A DNA stretch of 64,000 nt from positions 901,273,904 to 901,337,903 of the forward strand of contig NC_056744.1 in assembly GCF_019279795.1 (NCBI RefSeq), in the 5' to 3' direction. Shown here piece by piece: positions 45,799 to 56,646 of the stretch. Position 1 is the stretch's first letter, and each line of letters starts with the position of its first letter. Origin of the DNA: Protopterus annectens (Eukaryota; Chordata; Ceratodontiformes; Protopteridae). A program made the position numbers and the translations under genes. The notes below the pieces were generated by a model. It was not told the DNA's origin and made no database searches. It was given only the letters and a program-made list of their open reading frames with translations.

Positions 45799-47130
45799 TC
45801 AAAATCCTATTACCCACAATGTCAGCTGCAGAGTGGACAAGTGGGGAAGGATGAGAGACCCCTTGTCCTGTGTGAGGAGATCCAACCTGTGAGGTAACTT
45901 ATGATGATTGCCTTTGACCACATGCATTAAGAGGGGAAACCAGTGCTGTCTCTGCCAAAAGAGAGTCACCAGCAAGATTTTTGGGGGTCCAGCTGAATCT
46001 TCTCCAGGACTCTTAGAAGTAGAGGAAGAGGCGAGAAAGCATAAAACATTCTTCCCTTCCAAGGAAAGGAAAGGGTATCCATCTTCCAGGCCAGATGGCA
46101 TGACACTCTGGAGCAGAAGAGAGTAAGCTGCCTGTTCAGAGTGGAGGCAAAAAGAGTAATCTGAAAAATAACCCACTAATGGACAATGTCCAGAAACACC
46201 TTTCTGTGAAGCATCCATTCACGGGCCTGTGTTTTAGACCTGCTCAGAGAGTCTGCCAAAAGATTGTGCTCTGAAGGAATGTTTACTGTCTGAAGTGTTA
46301 ACTGATAAGTGAGAGCCACTTCCCAAGCCTGAAGCAGCATCCTACAGAGGAGGTAAAATTTCGTGCCACCCTGCTTGTTGACATACAACATCACTGTAGT
46401 GTTGTCTGTGTACACCTTCAAGGAGTCCAGAGAGAACATGGGGTGAAAAGCCTAAATCAACAGGTCATTTAGATAAGGAAAAATCTAAATGTCTTGGAAC
46501 CTGCAGAAGGCAATCACAGGAGCTAGGCATTTTGTGAAGACCCTTGAGGCAGTACAGAGGCCAAAGGGCAAAGTAGAGAACTGAAAATAAGAGGAAAACA
46601 CAGATACATGTAAAAAGAGAGGGTGATCTGGATATGAAGGTAAGCATCTTTCAGATCCAAGGACACCAAAAGAGCCTGGGGTAATAAAAGAGGAAAAAGC
46701 ATTTGAAGGGGAAACATCTGAAAAGAAGGGATCTCAACAAATGTGTTGAGCTGGGAAAGATCCAAAATAGTCTCCAAGTGCCCTCTTTTCAAAACACCAG
46801 GAACATCCTGGAATAAAAAAAAACTACCCACTTAGGAAGGGGGGACAGGTTGGATGTTCCCTTGGTTTAACAGGGAACCTCCAGGGAATGAAGAAGTTGC
46901 TGTAGTGGAGGTTGTGAAATCCTATCAAAAGGAGGGAGAGATTTCCATACCATGAGGTAACCCTGACGGATGGTTGAAAGAACCCAAAAGTCTGAAGTGA
47001 TGAGATACCAATTTGGAAGACAAAGGGAGAGTCAAATTAACCTGGTCTAAAGGTGTGTGTGGGGCAATTGTCAAGGAGAAGCAGGCTTATAAGGTAGAGG
47101 AGGCTTCTGTGCCACAGAAATCTGTGAAGC
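45799..47130 (-). pseudogene. DIRS reverse transcriptase and RNase H
   Basis: RT blocks from the right: ILDLSQLNTFVEIPSFQM, LLLPQALLVSLDLKDAYLHI (first catalytic Asp), then IFPYLNDLLI at about 46480, where the usual YLDD has become YLND. RNase H blocks follow: LKVYTDNTTVMLYVNKQGGT, VNIPSEHNLLADSLSR, and then the connection (TLFASTLN, YAFSPLPLLLRVLEKIQ, LFWQRQHWFPLL). The YLND block runs almost directly into VYTDN, so the thumb and the first RNase H strand appear deleted. Loss of a catalytic Asp, plus frame breaks, indicates a dead copy. Confidence 0.82.
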
Positions 47131-47131
47131 C

Positions 47132-47584
47132 TTAGCAGAGGGGGGCCCACCTCCCACCTTTCCTGCCCTCAGAGGCCTGCTGTGGTTGCCTGCAAACAAA
47201 ACTAGACCTAGAAGGATAATTCTTCTGGAACTTAGGGATAGGAGAAAAAAATATGTTTAAGGTCTTGCAAGGCTTTGCCTTTCTCTTGAAGAGACTTAAA
47301 CATGTCAGCAGCAGCAGTCTCAAAAAGATGAGTATTATCCAAAGGCGCATCCAACAGCTTGGCCTTAATGTCCTCAGGAAGAGACTGGAAGCAAAGCCAA
47401 GAATAACGCCTCTTGATGGACCCAAAAGCCGCAGACATAAAAAGGGCATCAGGAGCCTCATAGCTGCACTTAATTGAGTGGCAAGCCACTTGAGAAGCAG
47501 AACCTGTGCAGAAAGAGACCTCGGAGCTGAGCCACACAAAACAACCTCCAAAAACTTGTCAAAGAACTTCTGAACACTCAAAAC
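47132..47584 (-). pseudogene. DIRS gag C-terminal part
   Basis: Minus-strand frames include RYSWLCFQSLPEDIKAKLLD and TAAADMFKSLQEKGKALQDL, continuing the gag frame of 49067-49438 across an insertion (the QKFFDKFLEVVL start here follows CQVISALLDTDGKSSTL there). No zinc knuckle was seen. Function by analogy is to package the element RNA. Confidence 0.6.
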
Positions 47585-49066
47585 CCCAGCCCATCCTTAA
47601 GAATAAAGAAGAAGTGCAAACTACACAATGTCCCAGGGCCACACAGACATCAGCAATCTATGCACAATCCTACCATGCCAAGAGGCCCAGCATCTACCCA
47701 ATCACTCATTCTATCATCCAAAGGCAGGCGTCAGTCTGACAATTTGGACTACAACAAAAACATGGAGTTAGCTCTCTGATAAACTACACCACAGAGCAGA
47801 TCAAGTGCAGGCTTAATATATCTGATCCTCACCATCCAAAATTCCATAGTCGCAAAATTGCATTTCATATTAAAATCAAAGGTAACACTTTTGCAAATCA
47901 GACAATCCTACCTGCTTTTCGGATCAAACTCCAAACCTGGGATGAAACCATTCTACTTGTTCAACAAACCACAAAAACACACTGAAACACAAATAAACCA
48001 CAGGATGTGGCAAAGGATCAAAAGCAAGTGCCCAAACTCCCAAAGGCAAAGCTTGCAAACAAAACCTCTCTGCTCAGTCAACTGCTCAGATGCTCAAGTG
48101 AAATCTTGAACTCTCTGCTTCCATAATTCCAATCTCTTCCATAGGTTCCCTTCCTCTCCCAAAGACAAGACATCATGAACAAAAGAGTGACTAAACACCT
48201 GGTTCTCAAATCAATAATCTCACCACACTACAAGATATGTGCCCAATATCATGCGTGTACAGCCCCCACAAAGGTGGAGCCTACAACCCCAGGGAGCCAT
48301 AAGCCTTATGTAAGCCCCCCTTAAGGCCCAGGTTAGTGTCTGCAAGAAGGATCTCAGGACTCCAGCTCAACAACAAAACCATCAAGACTTAGATTCTATT
48401 TATTTTAACCCATTTTGGGTGTCAATCCAAAGATCCCAACAGAATCCTCTCTGAACCTTGGTTGACAAAAAGACCTTAGAAGCTTAAAGATAAGGAACTT
48501 CAGCTAAGCCTATCTGGACCTTGCATACTGGTTTATTTGACACAATACCCCACTCGTTCACTCATAACTTTCCAGCTTAAACTGCTCTATCTCACAACAA
48601 ACACCATACGCTTCCAACCACCCAGACAGAACCCACAGAGAGACTGACTGCTGGAGACTATGTAAACCACCCAAACTTAGTCTTCTTCATATACTCTACG
48701 ATTACCCTGTCCTCCATTGGTCCATATTAAATTCAGTCCTACATTACTCCAGCGGACTATGGCTCATCATCAAGGCAGTCTCTCCTCCTTCCAAAGCCAT
48801 AATCAACAATCCAGCTGACACAGACATTCTTCAAAGTCAAAAGACAAGACACAGAGAACTATAACTGGTGCCAGCAAACAAAAGCTAAATGCAATCAAAA
48901 AAGTATCCTGACTAAAAGCTCATCTCAAAACCATAAATTACCACAGGAGGAGAAGGTAAGAAAACACAACACAATTCCAGTAAAGTTATTAGGGACCTGG
49001 GGACCCAAGTTCAAACACATAAATACAAAAACAAACTTGGAGGCTCTAAAACAAAAATCCACGAGC
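47585..49066. mobile_element. About 1.5-kb insertion of unknown type inside DIRS gag
   Basis: This stretch interrupts the gag homology and lacks any DIRS motif. The plus strand is rich in A and C, with ORFs that show no family features. It contains many CAAAC and CCAAAG runs. Its ends could not be matched to each other or to a target duplication, so class and exact limits are unknown. Confidence 0.4.
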
Positions 49067-50640
49067 CTATAAGGTAGAGGATTTGCCATCAGTATCAAGG
49101 AGGGCAGAGATAACCTGACAAGGCTGAGCAATCAAGGCCAGAGTATAGCTGGTCACATGGATGTGGTAATTAAAAACCTTAAAGGCCAAAGCAGAAGCAG
49201 TGTAAACTTTCTTGCCAATCCTCTCCATTGCTCTGCTATCCTTATCAGAAGGCAAAACTTTGGAAGAGGGCAAAAGTTTTGAAGATGTGTCAGAAGAGAT
49301 TGACACCACAGCAGGATCAGCAGAACATTTAAATAAAAATAGGCACGACTCAGGAACCTTATAGAACATATCAGGTTTCTTAAGAGCAGGAGACTGAGAA
49401 TCAGGAGTCTTGGAAGCAGCAATGACACTATCTAACAAGCAGCCAACACAGGAGGATCTGACAATGGTTTAGGAGGATCCACCCGAAGCAAATTTTAATA
49501 TGTTTTCTGAATATCAGACACTTGAGAAGAATCCTACTTAAAGAATTCCATCATCCTAGCAATTGTGCCCCCAAAGGACAATTACTCAAAAGGAGACTCA
49601 GGTTTAACAGACTCCTCTTCATCAGAACCATAAGCGAAAGCTGAAGGCATCTGTGAAGAATAGGACAAAGACCCCTCAGCAGATACAGAATCCTCATCTG
49701 AGGAATTTGATTCCCTAAATCATTTAGAAGGTGTAGAGGTCCAAGGAGGAGTGGGTAATGAAACCCCTTGAGGAGGCTTTAGGGCAATTAAAGCAGAGAA
49801 CAATCCCTGAGTAGACTCCTCCCATTCCCCTTGGGGATCCACAGGACAGACAATAACATGTTTCAGTTTTCGTCTTTTCTTAGAAGGGACATCAGTCCTA
49901 ACAAATACCAGAGGTTCCAATCCTTGGCGAGACTTGAGAAGATAACTCAGAACTTCCTCCCTGATCAATATCTACAGAACACCTCTAGGACCCTCTGAGA
50001 TAATTAGCTGTGGTTCCCCCTTGACGTCCAGAGCAGACACCTGCAAAGCCTCAGAGGACGTGCAAAAAGACAGATCCATGCCGACCTCAGGTGAGGTTCT
50101 GGCAGTGGAATCCAGTGTAGACACTGAATGCTCTACAGAGTTATTACCTGCCTCTAGAGAGATGTCTGGTGGAGGCTGGACAGCTAAAGAATCCAGCCAG
50201 GACTTCTTGGTTTTCTTCTTACCTAGCAGGAGTATCTCAGGGTTAAAGGATTCTGCAGTGGTACTCTGGGCTAACTGTCAAAGCTATTGGTTTTCAAGAT
50301 AAATGACCAGGAGACAAATGGATTCTGAGTGTCTAAGGCACTAATGCCTTATAGATACTTCAAGAGGTATGGTCATGGGAAGCTCTCAAACAAAAAAAGA
50401 CACTGTGACAAACCTTATGGGGAATCTGCCTTCCAAACTGAGATTTACCCCCTTGGATGACATGAACTCTAGGTAGTGATATAAAATACAAGATCAAGAA
50501 AATAAAATAAAAAAAAAATAATAAAAATAACCTGAATTGGGCACTTATCTGGTGTTGCTAAATATTCAATACAGCAACAAATCATTCAAACCAACTGGCA
50601 AAAATGGCGGCAAAAGAAGTTCTCGGTAGTTGTGTCAGAA
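49067..50640 (-). pseudogene. DIRS gag N-terminal and central part
   Basis: On the minus strand, 49968-49720 encodes SKKRRKLKHVIVCPVDPQGE, and 49438-49067 encodes KKPDMFYKVPESCLFLFKCS, then RAMERIGKKVYTASALAFKV, the GRKVYSSA-type block of DIRS gag proteins, then NYHIHVTSYTLALI. Between them the frame is broken several times. The region to 50640 has acidic and Ser-rich coding-like sequence but no recognised motif. Confidence 0.65.
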
Positions 50641-50805
50641 TATCCATTTTATGCCCTACATTCCATGCAGGGAGCATAAATGTGATATAGTGCAAACAAG
50701 ATCTCTTTTAAGCTTATTTATGCTGGCTGAGTGATGGGCTGCTGAGGGCAGGACATCTCTTTTATAACAAATACTGCAACAGTGCTATAGAAGGACATTT
50801 TCAGA

Positions 50806-51555
50806 TTATGTGCATGCAATTGAGAAAAATGATATTAGGAATAGCTAAGCATATCAATGCATGTGAGAATTTTATTTTTTTTATATCTTTTTACCTCATG
50901 CCTCCATCTGACATATGGGTTTGATTTAGGGAGGGTGGATCCCATAATAGCTAAGGTCTTTAATTCAGAGTTACAAGATTTAGGGTTTGATTCTGATCTC
51001 TGGTCATTTGTTTCACTTGTAAAAGTCAGCAGACTGGTATTTGCCTATTTACCTGTGAAACTATAAGGTTCCCTATGCCTTTGTCAGGTCTTTATTCCTC
51101 TACACCACTGACTTGCAATCACGGAGTGAATGTATATAATAGTGAGTTTTGGGCTTGACTCCCTCAACACACAAAGGGGGGGGGGTTATCCTGTCTGCAA
51201 AGCTCCTTATTTCTGTAACTGTAACTGCATATGAGCTGAAAGGGAAAGGTGCTCTCAATTAGTTGAGATCAAATAATATTTTTCCGAATGATCATGCATT
51301 GATTGCTCATAGAGTAAGTAATCTCTACGAAGTGTATCTTATTCTGTAAGCTTCAGCTAAAATATCTACATATGATAGCAGAAATGTCCACTTATTGTAT
51401 TTTACTTTACTAACTGGGTTAGCCACTATGATGTATAGAGCATTTACAGATAGTACCTAGACAAAAAATGTTTGCTAGATCTCTACCAGCATGACATTTT
51501 AAAACAAAGCATAACTAAAAATATGTGCATATATATTTCATTCAGTAGTACTGAC
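50806..51555. other. Unassigned sequence
   Basis: No gene recognised; a run of G lies at 51177-51186. Confidence 0.3.
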
Positions 51556-51560
51556 AAAAT

Positions 51561-52895
51561 GAAAACTCCAGCAAAGCTAGAACTTCCAATGAGTGACCTC
51601 CCAAACCTCTTGTATCAAAGGCACATGGGATATATGCAAATGTGCCTTATGAACATCAGGTGTTTCAGCTAATTGGCGATTCTGACTGCCCATGACTTGT
51701 TTCTTCGTTTTACTGGACAATTTCAGGCTAGTAAAGCCAAACCCCACTAGCTGTGGATATGCATATTTCGGCCTTGTTATGACCTCATCAGCACAGCACA
51801 AGCAGAATGTTTGACTAAGCATTAGAAACACAGGGCTGTTATACCCTGCTGATGTCCATTATCATTAGGGTCACTGCAAATATATCCCAAACAATAAACT
51901 AAAACAATGAGTGAGAAGGTCACTGAAAAAACAATCAGTAAAAAACACAATGAAAACTCCAGCAAAGCTAGAACTTCCAATGAGTGACCTCCCAAACCTC
52001 TTGTATCAGAGGCACATGGGATATATGCAAATGAGCCTTATGCACATCAGGTGTTTCAGCTAATTGGCAATTCTGATTGCCCATGACTTGCTTTGTCATT
52101 TTACTGGACAATTTCAGGCCAATAAAGCCAAACCCCACCAGCTGTGGATATGCATATTTTCGCCTTGTTATGACCTTATAGGCACAGCACAAGCAGATTG
52201 TTTGACTAAGCATTAGAAACACAGGGATGTTGCACCCAGCTGATGTCCATTATCATTAGGGTCACAGCAAAAATACCCAAACAACAAACTAAAACAATGA
52301 GTGAGAAGGTGACTGAAAAAACAATCAGTAAAAACAAAATGAAAACTCCAGCAAAGCTAGAACTTCCAATGAGTGACTTCCCAAACCTCTTGTATCAGAG
52401 GCACATGGGATATATGCAAATGAGCCTTATGCACATCAGGTGTTTCAGCTAATTGGCAATTTTGACTGCCCATGACTTGTTTTGTCATTTTACTGGACAA
52501 TTTCAGGCCAATAAAGTGGTCATGTGGCCTCCGAAAGACATGCGTAAATGGGCATACCTTCGCTGAAGGTTGGGCGTTGGGCTGACAACTGGGCACCATA
52601 AAAATCTACTGCCAATCATTAGCAGACCGGAGTTCTGCTGTGGCGACCCCTAACTGGGAAAAGCCAAAAAGACAAACAAAGCCAAACCCCACTAGCTGTG
52701 GATATGCATATTTCGTCCTTGTTATGACCTCGTCAGCACAGCACAAGCAGAGTGTTTGACTAAGCATTAAAAACACAGGGATGTTGTACCCAGCTGATGT
52801 CCATTATCATTAGGGTCACTGCAGAAGTATCCCAAACAACAAACTAAAACAATGAGTGAGAAGGTCACTGAAAAAACAATCAGTAAAAACAAAAT
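51561..52895. repeat. Three-copy tandem repeat, unit about 390 bp
   Basis: Units start with GAAAACTCCAGCAAAGCTAG at 51561, 51952 and 52341. A fourth start at 52896 is cut off after AGCTAGAACTT. Spacing is 391, 389 and 555 bp; the last is enlarged by a SINE insertion. Units share GAGTGACCTCCCAAACCTCT, GGCACATGGGATATATGCAA, GCTGTGGATATGCATATTT and AACAATGAGTGAGAAGGT with few differences. Similar small ORFs on both strands (for example LSQTICLCCA) recur simply because the DNA does. Confidence 0.95.
52517..52677 (+). mobile_element. V-SINE-like 3' fragment inserted in tandem repeat
   Basis: The third repeat unit is split after CCAATAAAG. The inserted 161 bp carries the SINE 3' half (GAAAGACATGCGTAAATGGG ... 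AGCAGACCGGAGTTCTGCTG, TGGCGACCCCTAACTGGG, AAAAGCCAAAAAGAC), matching the minus-strand copy at 33477-33600. Then AAAG is repeated and the unit resumes. It is 5'-truncated, as expected of target-primed insertion. Confidence 0.85.
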
Positions 52896-53034
52896 GAAAA
52901 CTCTAGCAAAGCTAGAACTTGACCTTACAGCAAACAGTTCATATCATGACATTAACTTTAGTGAGCTTAAAGAAATTGGAAAAACCCTATACATGAAAAT
53001 AACAATATACTGACTGTTTAAGTGTATTTAATGT

Positions 53035-53060
53035 AACGAGTTGTTACATGTTCAAGTAAT

Positions 53061-53123
<63 letters not shown>

Positions 53124-53147
53124 CATGTTGTTACATGTTCAAGTAAT

Positions 53148-53211
<64 letters not shown>
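53035..53211. repeat. Duplicated microsatellite block with (AT)n
   Basis: GTTGTTACATGTTCAAGTAA, then TACACACACAC and (AT)n, occurs twice (AT tracts at 53072-53120 and 53150-53211). The second tract abuts the 3' end of the CR1 copy. Confidence 0.93.
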
Positions 53212-53214
<3 letters not shown>

Positions 53215-53689
53215 TTCATAGGTTCATAGGTAGGTACTGGGCTATCTGCCCGAAGGCATATATTACCCCAGCCATGTTGTGCGGTATTCACTGCCCCTTT
53301 GTGGTTAGTTCCCTAGGCCCTTGATCTAGCAGCTAGTACCCTTGGCCCCTATCTAGTAGAGCTGTTGGTATGATCCCTGGTGTGAACTTTCTGTTACCCA
53401 TCCACTCGTTAAGGTTCCTCTTGAAGAGTGATAGTGAGGGACTCTGTCTTATGTAGATCGGCACCTTGTTCCATAGCAAAGGAAGTCTTTGCGAAGGGAA
53501 TCTATCCCTCCAGCATATTCTATTCATTGTTGTGCTGAGGTTTATATCCCTAGAGTGTGTAGCTCAAGTGGATTTGGTTTTGCTAAGATGGAGCATGTTC
53601 AATAGTTCTGGGTTGGACATGGCTCTGTATGTTAGACAGAGATCGCCTCTGAGAAGGCAGTATGCCACAGAGAAAAGCCTTAGTTTTTT

Positions 53690-55244
53690 TCAATCATGCT
53701 GCATAGGGCAACTGTTTGAGGTCAGTAATCCTCTTAGTGAGAACCTCTGTGGTCTCTCCAGCTGCTGGAGATGCCTAGCCAGGTACATACCAATTGGTGC
53801 ATTGTACTCAATAATGGGTCTGATGAGGGAAGAGGAGAGGGGCACCATTACATCCTTAGATCTTGATGCAAACCCTTTCGTGATCCGATGGGTCACATAG
53901 AAGGATTTTCTAACCATCTTGGCAACATGGTTATCAAAGGAAAGCTGACTATCTACTTGGGTCCCTAGATCCCTTATTACTACTTCAGATTTCAGGGGGT
54001 TACCTCCTATGTGGTAGTTCGTGAGTACTCTGTTTTTTCCAAAGGGGATTACTACGCATTTTTTAGCATTTAGCTTGAGACCATGGCTTTGACACCATGC
54101 ATCAGTCACATTAAGGCCCTTCTGGAGGATATCCATGTCAGCCAGAGACTCTATTATAGCACCCAGTTTGCAGTCATCCGCAAACTTGGTCAGCCACAGC
54201 CCTTCAGTGTTTGCCTGTACTTTAGAGAAGTATATGCCAAACAGGAGGGGCCCCAGGACAGAGCCCTGAGGCATACCGCTTGTTACTGGTCTGGATTCAG
54301 ACATAGATCCCGCTACTCTTACTTTGTAGGATCTGTCTGAGAGCCAGTTTGCAATCCATCTTGTGACGTAAGGGTTTATGCCCAGGTTGGTGAGTTTATC
54401 AATAATACCTGAATAGGGAATGGTGTCAAATGCTTTAGCAAGGTCAAGGTAAGCCATGTATACCTCTTTTCCCTTATCTATAGCCTGAGTACTGTCTCAA
54501 AGAAGTCCACCAGGTTCAGGAGGCATGATCTGCCCTTGACGAAGCCGAACTGTGTGGGGTCAAGTGTTTGGTGGTTCTCAATCTCTCCATTTATGAGTTC
54601 AATAATGATTCGCTCCATTGCCTTACAGATCAGACTGGTCAGGCTTATTGGTCGGTAGTTCCCAGGATCGGTTGTGGGCCCACCCTTGTGCAGTGGATCC
54701 ACCATTGCTATGCACCATTCTATGGGCACATATCCTGTCGAGAGGCTGAGACTGAACAGGGTATTCAGATGCGGGGTTAATTCATTTTGGAGCTCGCATA
54801 TGACACAGCCCGGGACACCATCTGGTCCCATGGAGGCAGTGTTTTTAGCTTTAGATAGAGCCTTATTAACCAATGTATCAGTAATAATTGGAGTTGCACA
54901 ATCCCCTGGAATAGTAAGTAGGTGGTGAGGGGGGGGAATTTGTACTGAACCTGTCAGCCAAGATGTTGGCAATGCCAGTGGGGACAGTGTATTTTGTTCC
55001 ATTTTGTACTAGCTCAGAACAGACCTGAGCATTGCCATTTAGGTTTTTGATGTAACCATAGAAGGCCTTATGGTTATCCTTGGCATCCTTGGCAACTTTC
55101 TTTTCGAAATTGGCTTTAGTTGACTTGATGAGGGCCCTCAATTTCTTACTAAAGCTGATCAGGGAAGATTTTTCTATTTGAGATTTGGCCTTTTTTTGTA
55201 GAAGTCTCCTCCTTTTATTGTATAGTTTACTTATGGCCGGGGTC
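53690..55244 (-). pseudogene. CR1-like reverse transcriptase, two frame breaks
   Basis: After the TGA that ends the endonuclease ORF, reading continues in frame with LRALIKSTKANFEKKV and KAFYGYIKNLNGNAQV (linker). After the C-run shift come NTASMGPDGVPGC, YRPISLTSLICKAMERII and PTQFGFVKGRSCLLNL. After the second shift come MAYLDLAKAFDTIPYSG (first catalytic Asp), GMPQGSVLGPLLFGIY, LWLTKFADDCKLGA (catalytic FADD), HGLKLNAKKCVVIP, then the thumb (RDLGTQVDSQLSFDNHVAKM) and IRPIIEYNAP. All catalytic residues are retained, so the copy died recently or from few hits. The C terminus may extend beyond the stop at 53690 in other frames. Confidence 0.88.
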
Positions 55245-55246
55245 CA

Positions 55247-56425
55247 TCAGACTGGTTTCTTCTTGCTTTGGGAAGGGGTCTTGGTTTTATTTGGGATAGC
55301 ATGGTCCATGCAATCCTGAAGATGTATATAAAGTGCCTTGGTGTAGGATTCTGCATCCTGGATATCATTATCCTTCTGCAAGGGAATAGTGAAGCTTTCT
55401 ACTTCTGACGCAAGTAGTTTGAAGTTTGCTTTGGAAAGGTTTTTTATGATGGTTTCTTTGACTGGGGGAGGTGGAGGGGTGAGGATGTCTAGGGTTATCA
55501 GTTTGTGGTCTGATCTGACCAGAGAGGGAGTGATAACGGGTGTGGTACAATGGGTGCCCATATTTGTGATGACTAAATCCAATATGTTGTCCCCTCTAGT
55601 GGGAGAACATACCAGTTGTTCAAGGACATTCAAATTTATAAATTCTATGAACCGCTGGGCATAGGAGTTAGAACTTTGGTAGTTTGCCCAGTCTATACCA
55701 GGGTAGTTGAAATCACCCAAATATATGGTGTTGGATAGGACCTTTATATTTTCCAATGCCTCAAGGAATGCTGAGTGAGCATCTTGGGACATGGTAGGCA
55801 ATCTATAACAGGCTACGACTTGAAATGTGGTTTTGCCTGCTGATAGTTGTGCGTGGATGATCTCTAGGGCATCATGCTGTGCCACTAATCTGGAGATGTG
55901 GGTATCCTTGATGAATATGGATACACCTCTGCCCTTTGTACTGTGATCCGGTAACTGAGGCCAGAAGGTATGATATGAATTGTAACCTGGTAGTGCTGGG
56001 GTGCTCTCTGGAGCCTTGAACCAGGTTTCCGTCACTGCACAGACATCGATTTTCTCCATACTAAGGAGTGCTTCGAGTGCGTGCATTTTGAGGTTGAGAC
56101 TTCTGGCGTTGAGTAGCATTACCCTTCGTTTTTTGTTACCTGTGCTGGTTACGGTGGTTGGTTTGTCCTTTGAGCCTTGCCTAAAAAAGGGACTATGGGG
56201 ACGGCAAGAGCCTTGGCCAGTATTCAAAAGCCTAGGGGGTGACAGGTGCAAACCATCTCTGGCGAAACAGCGAGGCTTGTCTATCATGTCATCCCAGGCA
56301 GACAGACACTGGATCCCTTTAGAATGACACCAGAAGCTTAGCCAATTGTTGAAATTGATCATTTTGTCTTTGTATTGTGGTATCATTCTAGGTGAAGGTA
56401 GTATGCTACTCGAGGTCAGGGTCAT
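55247..56425 (-). CDS. CR1-like ORF: esterase tail plus APE endonuclease
   Basis: A 392-codon open frame. Residues 1-75 form the C-terminal part of an SGNH-type esterase (SSILPSPRMIPQYKDKM; GIQCLSAWDDMID; ARDGLHLSPPRLL with the D-G-x-H pair). From about residue 100 starts the apurinic-type endonuclease that nicks target DNA: RRVMLLNARSLNLKMHAL, DVCAVTETWF (catalytic Glu), GRGVSIFIKD, VVACYRLPTMSQDAH, LGDFNYPGIDW (catalytic Asp/Asn), TRGDNILDLVITNM and LVRSDHKLITL (SDH). A Pro-rich PPPPP linker leads to RT. The TGA at 55247 sits in a coding continuation (KKPV then WTPA), so the real ORF was longer. The first Met is internal because the element is truncated just upstream. Confidence 0.9.
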   Translation of the reverse strand: MTLTSSSILPSPRMIPQYKDKMINFNNWLSFWCHSKGIQCLSAWDDMIDKPRCFARDGLHLSPPRLLNTGQGSCRPHSPFFRQGSKDKPTTVTSTGNKKRRVMLLNARSLNLKMHALEALLSMEKIDVCAVTETWFKAPESTPALPGYNSYHTFWPQLPDHSTKGRGVSIFIKDTHISRLVAQHDALEIIHAQLSAGKTTFQVVACYRLPTMSQDAHSAFLEALENIKVLSNTIYLGDFNYPGIDWANYQSSNSYAQRFIEFINLNVLEQLVCSPTRGDNILDLVITNMGTHCTTPVITPSLVRSDHKLITLDILTPPPPPVKETIIKNLSKANFKLLASEVESFTIPLQKDNDIQDAESYTKALYIHLQDCMDHAIPNKTKTPSQSKKKPV

Positions 56426-56461
56426 ACCACCTTGGGCTACATGATCAGGGATGATTCACTA

Positions 56462-56565
56462 TACAATCTTGAAATACTGAAATGTCGAATTTCAGTATTT
56501 TGAGACTGAATAGTCGGAAAACCACATGCATGAAAACCCGCAATCACGAATACTACAATCACGCC

Positions 56566-56646
<81 letters not shown>

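Larger units (their letters stand above)
44692..50805 (-). mobile_element. DIRS-type tyrosine-recombinase retroelement
   Basis: Inverted terminal repeats are visible: TCCTTCTATAGCACTGTTG and GCAGTATTTGTTA at 44702-44734 recur in complement at 50765-50795. Between them, on the minus strand, lie gag-like, RT/RNase H and tyrosine recombinase regions in DIRS order. Inverted ends plus a tyrosine recombinase instead of an integrase define the group. The copy is decayed by frameshifts, stops and a large insertion in gag. No target duplication is expected for this class, and none was seen. Confidence 0.88.
53212..56452 (-). mobile_element. CR1-like LINE, best copy, 5'-truncated
   Basis: About 3.2 kb on the minus strand containing the end of an ORF1-type esterase, the APE-type endonuclease, the RT, and a 3' end with tandem ACCTATGA units next to (AT)n. 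Short terminal repeats of about 8 bp are typical of CR1. The frame is interrupted by one TGA at 55247, a one-base change in a C-run near 54930 and a one-base change near 54475. It is truncated at its 5' side near 56452. This is the reference copy for the fragments at 7, 9, 21 and 31 kb. Confidence 0.92.

Noticed and set aside
47506-48109. Plus-strand ORFs in the DIRS interval (Lys/Gln/Ser-rich)
   Set aside because: Antisense to gag or inside the unknown insertion, with no family features.
51577-52599. Three similar minus-strand ORFs (about 80 codons, LSQT.CLCCA...)
   Set aside because: They recur because the DNA is a 390-bp tandem repeat. Stops and the SINE insertion interrupt them and there is no motif.
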